Shown: positions 58,018 to 64,000 of the stretch, one piece after another
Layout: the number at the start of each line of letters is the position of its first letter
How positions within the stretch are numbered: position 1 is the stretch's first letter
NCBI RefSeq assembly: GCF_000005505.3
Contig: NC_016134.3
Span: 6,138,001-6,202,000, forward strand
Length of the DNA stretch: 64,000 nt
Origin: Brachypodium distachyon
Lineage: Eukaryota; Streptophyta; Magnoliopsida; Poales; Poaceae
Reading direction: 5' to 3'
The notes under the pieces: generated by a model
What the model saw: the letters and a program-made list of their open reading frames with translations, nothing else
Database searches by the model: none
Told to the model about the DNA's origin: nothing
Position numbers and translations under genes: made by a program

Positions 58018-61000
58018 ATGTCTTCACAGCCCGGGCAAGAAGCCCCACCCTCCGCGGCGGACTTCTCCGCCGCCACCATTAGTAAGAAGGCACTAAAGAA
58101 GGATGCCAGAAACGCCGAGAAGGCGGCGAAGAACGAGGAGCAGGCGCTCCAGCCCGCCGCCGCCGCCGAAGACCCCTTCGCGGAGAACTATGGCGACGTC
58201 CTCCCCGGAGAGATCCTGCCCAAGGCGATCTCCGGCGAACCGTGGACCAAGGTTGGCCATCTCGATGAGGCCGCCGTCGGACGCTCCGTGCTGATCCGCG
58301 CGCGGGCGCATACGATCCGGCCGGTCGGCAGGAAGATGGCCTTCGTGGTGCTGCGGCAGGGCATGAGCACCGTGCAGTGCGTGCTCGTCGTCAGCGCCGA
58401 CGCCGGCATCAGCGCGCAGATGGTGCGTTTCGCCGCTTCTCTCCCCAAGGAATCGGTCGTCGCCGTGGAGGGCGTCGTCTCCCTCCCCAAGGAGGACCTC
58501 AAGTCCGCCACACAAGAGGTTGTTTCATTGATTGGGACTTTTTTTTGTTTGATTTTCCATATCTGGTTGCAGGCTAATGAGGTATTCGTGTTCAATTTGT
58601 TTACTGGCAGGTGGAGATTCAAGTGAGGAAGCTCTATTGCATTGATAGAGCCGATCCAAACCTTCCAATAACCGTCGAGGATGCGGCAAGGAGTGAGTCG
58701 GAATTTGTAAGAGCTGAGCAAGTATGTCATAATCACAATCTTTCCGTTTGCTTGTGTCCTCTTTCGCACGAAGCACATAATTTTCACTCTTATTTGGGTG
58801 AAAGGGATTGACTTTCTACATTTGCAGACTGGAGAGAAGCTTGTCCGCGTTGGACAAGACACACGCTTGAACCATCGAGTTATTGATCTGCGAACACCTG
58901 CAAATCAAGCCATTTTCCGCGTGCAGTATGAACTTGAAAACGTCGGTATTTGACCTTATTTTAACAGACTGTTATCCCTGATGATGGGGTTATGCCAATT
59001 GCCGAACTACTCACATGTCATGTTATCTAATCTGTAGTTTAGCACTTTAGCTAGGATCATGTACTTTTTGTCCATGAACTAAAGCATATCTGTTGAACCC
59101 AGTTGCAGTCTCAGAGTTTAACAATTATGTCACAGCAAAAGGCATGTCTTGAGCACCGAGCTGCGTTTATCATAAGCTGTTAAAGTAGTTTCAAGATAAT
59201 GATCCAGTGATCCTAATGTATTACTCCATGCCATACAATTCTGTCTAACTACGCTAATGCACAGATTGAGTTTTAACTTTAACACCTCTGCGTCAAATAT
59301 TGTTTCATCAGCCCATGCAAATGTTTTTTACTTCATATTATATAAGCTGTTTTGTGAAGGCTCCAGAGATTGACATACATTTCTGCAGCATGCAGTGTTT
59401 TAAAGGCTGGCTAGTAAATATTTACCATTATTGGATATTACACAGAAATTCAGGGAATATCTGTCTTCAAATGATTTTATTGGCATCCACACTCCAAAGC
59501 TGATTTCGGGATCAAGTGAAGGCGGAGCAGCAGTATTCAAGCTTGAATATAATGGTCAGCCTGCTTGTTTAGCACAATCCCCTCAGCTGCACAAGCAGTT
59601 GGCTATCTGCGGTGGGTTTAGAGGTGTATTTGAGGTTGGACCTGTGTTTAGAGCCGAAAATTCCAACACACATAGGCATCTGTGCGAGTTTGTTGGTTTG
59701 GATGCTGAAATGGAGATTATGGAGAACTATTTTGAGGTGACAAAGCTTCGTAGTGTATACTTCATTTACAAACATGATCGTGACTATGAGCTGCTTTCTT
59801 TATACAGGTTTGCGATATTGTTGATGGCTTATTTGTTGAACTATTTAAACACTTGAATGACAAATGCAAGAAGGAGCTTCAGACAATTAATAGGCAGTTT
59901 CCATTTGAACCTCTAAAGGTACAATATTACTTGATTGTTGCTGGTTCCAAGGTTACTATCTGGGTTTTGTAGCTCAAATTATCGACTCACATTGTGTTAA
60001 CTCATGCAGTACCTAGATAAAACCTTGAGGCTGAGTTACGAGGAAGGAATAACAATGTTAAAGGTACAAACTTGTAGCTATTTAATCAACATCTTGTTGT
60101 TTCGGTCTTGTCCTGTATGCTTTTTTGAATTGCTATCACTAGAATAAATTTGTGAAGTTCATTGTAATTTGCGATTACTCATGTTAATTGTTAAGTGAGC
60201 CATTTTAGCTGAGAAGCATGGCCAAGTAACCATTTTATATTGAATGAGAAATATATTGTTTTTGGCACCCTTGTTCAGTAGGGGTTTTACTGTTTACTAG
60301 TTAGTTAGAACACTAAACACGATATTTACCATTGATTTTTGTGATTAGGCATGTTCCTCAACCAATTTAGGGCTTGATCTTTAATTTTCTCTTTTGTAAA
60401 AGCAGCCCCTTCACTGACATGGTCAAAATATCACTTTGGTGGTTAATTGGTTGAGAAAAAAGAACCTGAGATATTAACATTTTTAAACAATGTTATGTTT
60501 TCTTGAGGAACCAGGCCAAGTGAAAAGTTCATAAGGTTTACAGAGAATCTATTTATAGTTCAAAAACTGTATTAATTGTTGAAGCCTCAAATTTTGTTCG
60601 TATCGTAAATTTTTTTCTTAATACAGAGTTGTAATGAATGAACCAGATGCTATCATGTCTGTTAGTTAGGAACAATTTTCAGGCAAGATTATCTGAACAA
60701 GCATGAAGCATGTTAGCAAAAGCTATTTTTTGGAATTTTGCGTGCTACTGGAAAATAGAAACTACTTTTCTTAAGTTTTGTTCAGGTTCTTGTGTGAACC
60801 TAGAAGAAAATTTGAAATAAATATTTTTTCTCCATAGAATTTTGTTGCTACTTTCGTGCAGTATATAAGAGATCTCTAGGAGAGATATTCAGTTGCTAAT
60901 TACTAGTTTGACATTCAGAGTACAGAGCATTGAGTATGGCATCGTAAGGAAAAGAAAGTCAAAACATTGGTGATTTATTTGATTGGCAGGAAGCTGGAAC

Positions 61001-62372
61001 AGAAATTGAACATATGGGTGACCTCAATACTGAAGCTGAGAAGAAACTAGGCCGGCTTGTCAGAGAGAAGTATGTAGTATTTTACACATCTCTACGCTAA
61101 TAATCATTTTATATTTTGTATTAAGTTAACTCACTCTCGCTGTACTGTTCATAGGTATGATACTGATTTTTTCATTCTCTATCAATATCCTTTGGCTGTA
61201 CGCCCCTTCTACACCATGCCTTGTTATGAAAACCCGCTTTACAGCAACTCTTTTGATGTCTTCCTTCGAGGTAAGCATTTTCTCAAGTCTAACTGACACT
61301 GCATGCTACTCCCTCCATCCGGTATTAAGTGTCGCAACTTTTTCTAAGCACGCATGTGCCTAGACACGTTTTAGTGTGTAGAACCGTAGATACATTCATA
61401 TCTAATTTTTTTTGCGACACTTAGTACCGGACGGAGGGAGTACTATGGAAGTATATTACTCCCTCTGTTACTTATTTCTATACATTTGGGGTTGATGAAC
61501 ACAGCCATTTGTACATTGATATGGTCTTCAAGACTCAGGACATAACAATATATCACAGGAACACAGCCATAAATTTATACTATCCTAATAAAATTATTAT
61601 GCTATGCAAGTATAAGTAAACTATACATATAAGCTTCACACATCTAATCAAAATATTTCTAAAATTATTGGTGCTCAAAGTTTAACAGTTTTACCAAAGC
61701 TATGTCCAGAAACGTCATCGTTGTAGAGGCTGGAGGGAGTATTCCTTAAAGTCATTTTAGATCTAAGGATATATTAGCTTTCAGCCATTTATATATCTGG
61801 ATATGATTCAGTTGGTGATGATCATAAGTAGAAAGTTTATATTCTTTAGTCATGATTGAACAGCTTGTCAGATAGTGCTAGTAGCATATACATCCAAAGT
61901 ATCCAAGTATATTCAGGTGTCCAGTATATTCACTCATTGCAGCAGATGTGCTTGATTGTTCTGAGTTGTTAGCATGCACAGAATTTATTGGATAAACTTT
62001 GCATTTTCTGCTGATTCGATAGGCGAGGAAATCATTTCCGGAGCACAAAGAATACATGATCCCGAGCTGTTGGCCAAACGTGCGGTTGAGTGCGGAATCG
62101 AGAAGAGTTCTATTGAGTCATACGTCAGATCATTCAGGCATGTTATCATATCGATCGCATAGTTCTATTCCCACTATTTGTCAGTTTCCACTTCTTGATG
62201 TGATACTCATCAATCATCATTTGATAAAATGCTGAAATGTTGCAGTTATGGTACACCTCCTCATGGCGGGTTTGGGGTCGGCCTGGAGAGAGTGGTGATG
62301 CTGTTTTGCGCCCTAAACAACATCCGGAAGACATCGCTTTTCCCTCGTGACCCGCAGAGGCTGGTACCATAA
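58018..62372 (+). CDS. AspRS: Aspartyl-tRNA synthetase, cytosolic (class II)
   Basis: Ten exons: 58018-58518, 58611-58721, 58828-58941, 59446-59736, 59808-59918, 60010-60063, 60990-61069, 61155-61270, 62023-62137, 62246-62372, giving 539 residues. The enzyme charges tRNA-Asp with aspartate in the cytosol. Residues 20-50 are a lysine/alanine-rich extension, and about 75-165 an OB-fold anticodon-binding domain ([20 protein letters not shown]). The catalytic core follows: motif 1 region from KFREYL (243), QSPQLHKQ (286-293), motif 2 [11 protein letters not shown] (310-320) and motif 3 [10 protein letters not shown] (about 505-514). The end [15 protein letters not shown] is typical. The frame is open upstream to 57739, but MSSQPGQ fits the cytosolic form. 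Intron 3 needs a weak GTCGGT donor, and intron 9 a GC donor. In Arabidopsis the homologue IBI1 also perceives beta-aminobutyric acid; whether this one does is unknown. Confidence 0.93.
61319..61440. mobile_element. Stowaway MITE in AspRS intron 8
   Basis: Termini CTCCCTCCATCCGGTATTAA and TTAGTACCGGACGGAGGGAG are inverted, with TA at 61317-61318 and 61441-61442. It is 122 bp. Confidence 0.88.
61459..61739. mobile_element. Second MITE in AspRS intron 8
   Basis: It begins TACTCCCTCTGTTAC and ends GGCTGGAGGGAGTA, with TA flanks at 61457-61458 and 61740-61741. The termini pair for about 10 bp only. It is 281 bp and starts 18 bp after the previous MITE. Confidence 0.65.
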
Positions 62373-64000
62373 TCTTCTTTCCCGCAAGAGCGTTTGCTGG
62401 CTGATCCATCATCCTTATTCTAGCCATATTGCCTTGCCTACTACGGCCTCCACACAAGAGCAATGAAGGCCACGCTCTGTCAGTTATGTTTAACTACTCA
62501 AGGCCTGTCCGTGTATATATCATTGGAGCCTAATCAGACCGCTAGCTAATCAGACCATTAGTACTGTACAGGGGCTTAAAGCAAATATATTTTGTTGAAA
62601 TGGAGTCTAGAGATACACGTGGCTCCCTGGTTTGCAGCATCTGTTGGACTAACCATGTATATCAACTTAAAAGTGACATGAATTAGGAGAGTATCAAACT
62701 TGTTTCTAAAAGGTTTTTGGTTGCATCGAATAAATCAACAGATCTTCCTTTGACTTGACCGGCTAATAGATTTGGGTTCAATTGATATGGATTGCAACTT
62801 CACAATAAACACAGGAAGGCAGAGACGAATGGGGAGGATGAATTTTAGGATGTTTGCAAACACAAAGAGTTTTGGAAACAAGCATACAAGCATATAACTG
62901 ATTACCGTTCCTCACACAATATCATATCCACCGGGATATTGGAAACTAGTTCCAGCCATTTCTATCCATTATGAACCAAGATTCGCCACAGGAACCAATG
63001 ATCTAGACAAACCACGGCTATATCCCGGGTATACTCAATACTTGGTAACCAATGCCACAGGAACCAAGCTTCTCTTCGGTGCTTTTGTTTTGTTTTTGTT
63101 TTTTGACGAAACAACCATCAGCGGGTTATTTATTGCCAAAAAACGGTCGAACAGAATTTGAGAAAAAACACAAAAAGAACACTAGAACAGAATTTGTTTT
63201 GTTTTTCAAAAGGAGTATACCCGGACAACTATGCACAAAAGACAAAACCATTAAATTACCAAGCATTGAGTTAACTCAAAGGAATACAGTGTTCACATGT
63301 GGCACAAGATTGCAGCGAAAGTTAACCAGCGAATATAAAAGGCAAAACACGACTATGCATTGTCTATTCTATTATTAATGCACCGCCTTATTCTTGGTTA
63401 AACACGGCACCCAATATTCCTCCTTCCTACCATGATTACAGCCCCAACTATAAGCTCGAGTTTACCACTTAGTAAAATTATCAATAATGGTAGGGGATTA
63501 TCAATGTCGCACTGAAGATGATGAACTATGCCAGTAAAATTGCCCCGATGCCTTCTATTCATATCACAATAAGACACACGCAAGAAGAAATACCATTATG
63601 TTATCCTACCTTCTATTCTTTTATTTTTGCTATTTTCCATAGCTGTTGACTATTACATGTGGTGCGATGGATGATGCGGTCATATAAAAGGAATGCGAGT
63701 GCACTGCTGAGGTTACTACTCGCTGGCATGAATGCATGGTCGTTGGTGGCTTTATTTCTCTTTGTCAATTTCACGAGATCTATTTGTTTAAGTATACATT
63801 TTTTTAACGGTTTGAATTTTTGGTGAACTGGTTAGGTGCATCCAATTCAAGAATATTTGGTTATCTTCATTTAGTGAATTTTTACATTTTGAGAATGCTT
63901 ATTGCTCCGTTATTTTTGAATCAGCAGTGATAGCCGTCTGATCAAGATTTCTGCATCTGTTTTGTAGTTACGTAAATCTTATGTTTGTATCAGATGGCTC
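62373..64000. other. 3' flank of AspRS, no gene recognised
   Basis: The first few hundred bases are presumably the 3' UTR. The remaining open frames are short, with no domain on either strand. The part from 63050 to 63400 is A-rich. Nothing repeated within the window was noticed. Confidence 0.5.

Noticed and set aside
63052..63378. Open frame of 108 codons downstream of AspRS
   Set aside because: A-rich, with no domain, splice or promoter signals that support a gene.

Overview
This is nuclear DNA of a grass, probably of the Pooideae. The genes have many short exons with GT-AG introns. TA-flanked Stowaway MITEs with CTCCCTCC...GGAGGGAG ends, L1-clade LINEs with a DUF4283/CCHC ORF1, CACTA, MULE, hAT and Gypsy-type fragments fill the spaces between and inside genes. 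The species is not determined. No similarity search or alignment program was run: all homology statements come from reading the sequence and from knowledge of the protein families.

The centre of the window is a direct tandem array of four seven-exon genes on the + strand, all HIPL (hedgehog-interacting-protein-like) proteins: signal peptide, cysteine-rich folate-receptor-like domain, glucose/sorbosone-dehydrogenase-type beta-propeller, C-terminal membrane helix and short tail. Copy a is 11254-16326, b 29273-33900, c 38107-44932 and d 49266-55621. All splice phases close, giving predicted proteins of 753, 749, 757 and 721 residues. Copies a and b share one 5' type (TATAAATA box, exon 1 of 103 bp). 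Copies c and d share another (no good TATA box, longer exon 1 of 124 and 115 bp). Copy c has lost two cysteines of the N-terminal domain, and copy d has a shortened tail.

The spacers are themselves repeated. The same blocks recur at 1-2108 plus about 5090-5650, 16330-17930, 33900-38106 and 44933-49265. Three spacers carry a decayed exon-1 relic (about 5297, 17892 and 46818), so the array was once larger or its 5' ends were duplicated separately. An inverted fragment of a HIPL gene (exon 5 and intron 4) lies at 25255-26025.

Mobile DNA from left to right: MULE mudrA fragment (2106-3540, -), Gypsy-type LTR/gag fragment (3541-5095, -), CACTA 5' end with transposase N-terminus (5842-7460), a possible Helitron 3' end (7827), a TIR element (7834-9299), a nearly full-length but dead LINE (about 17935-24567), a short retroposon (28571-28920), a LINE tail (35375-35845), a foldback element (39757-40396), a SINE with 14-bp target duplications (40838-40981), a second LINE (about 47130-48933), a hAT MITE (50503-51202), a third LINE (about 56120-57230) and several Stowaway MITEs.

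The right end holds a ten-exon gene for cytosolic aspartyl-tRNA synthetase (58018-62372, predicted 539 residues). It has a hAT-type MITE just upstream of its start, an apparent GC-AG intron, and two MITEs in one intron. No gene is recognised in 62373-64000.
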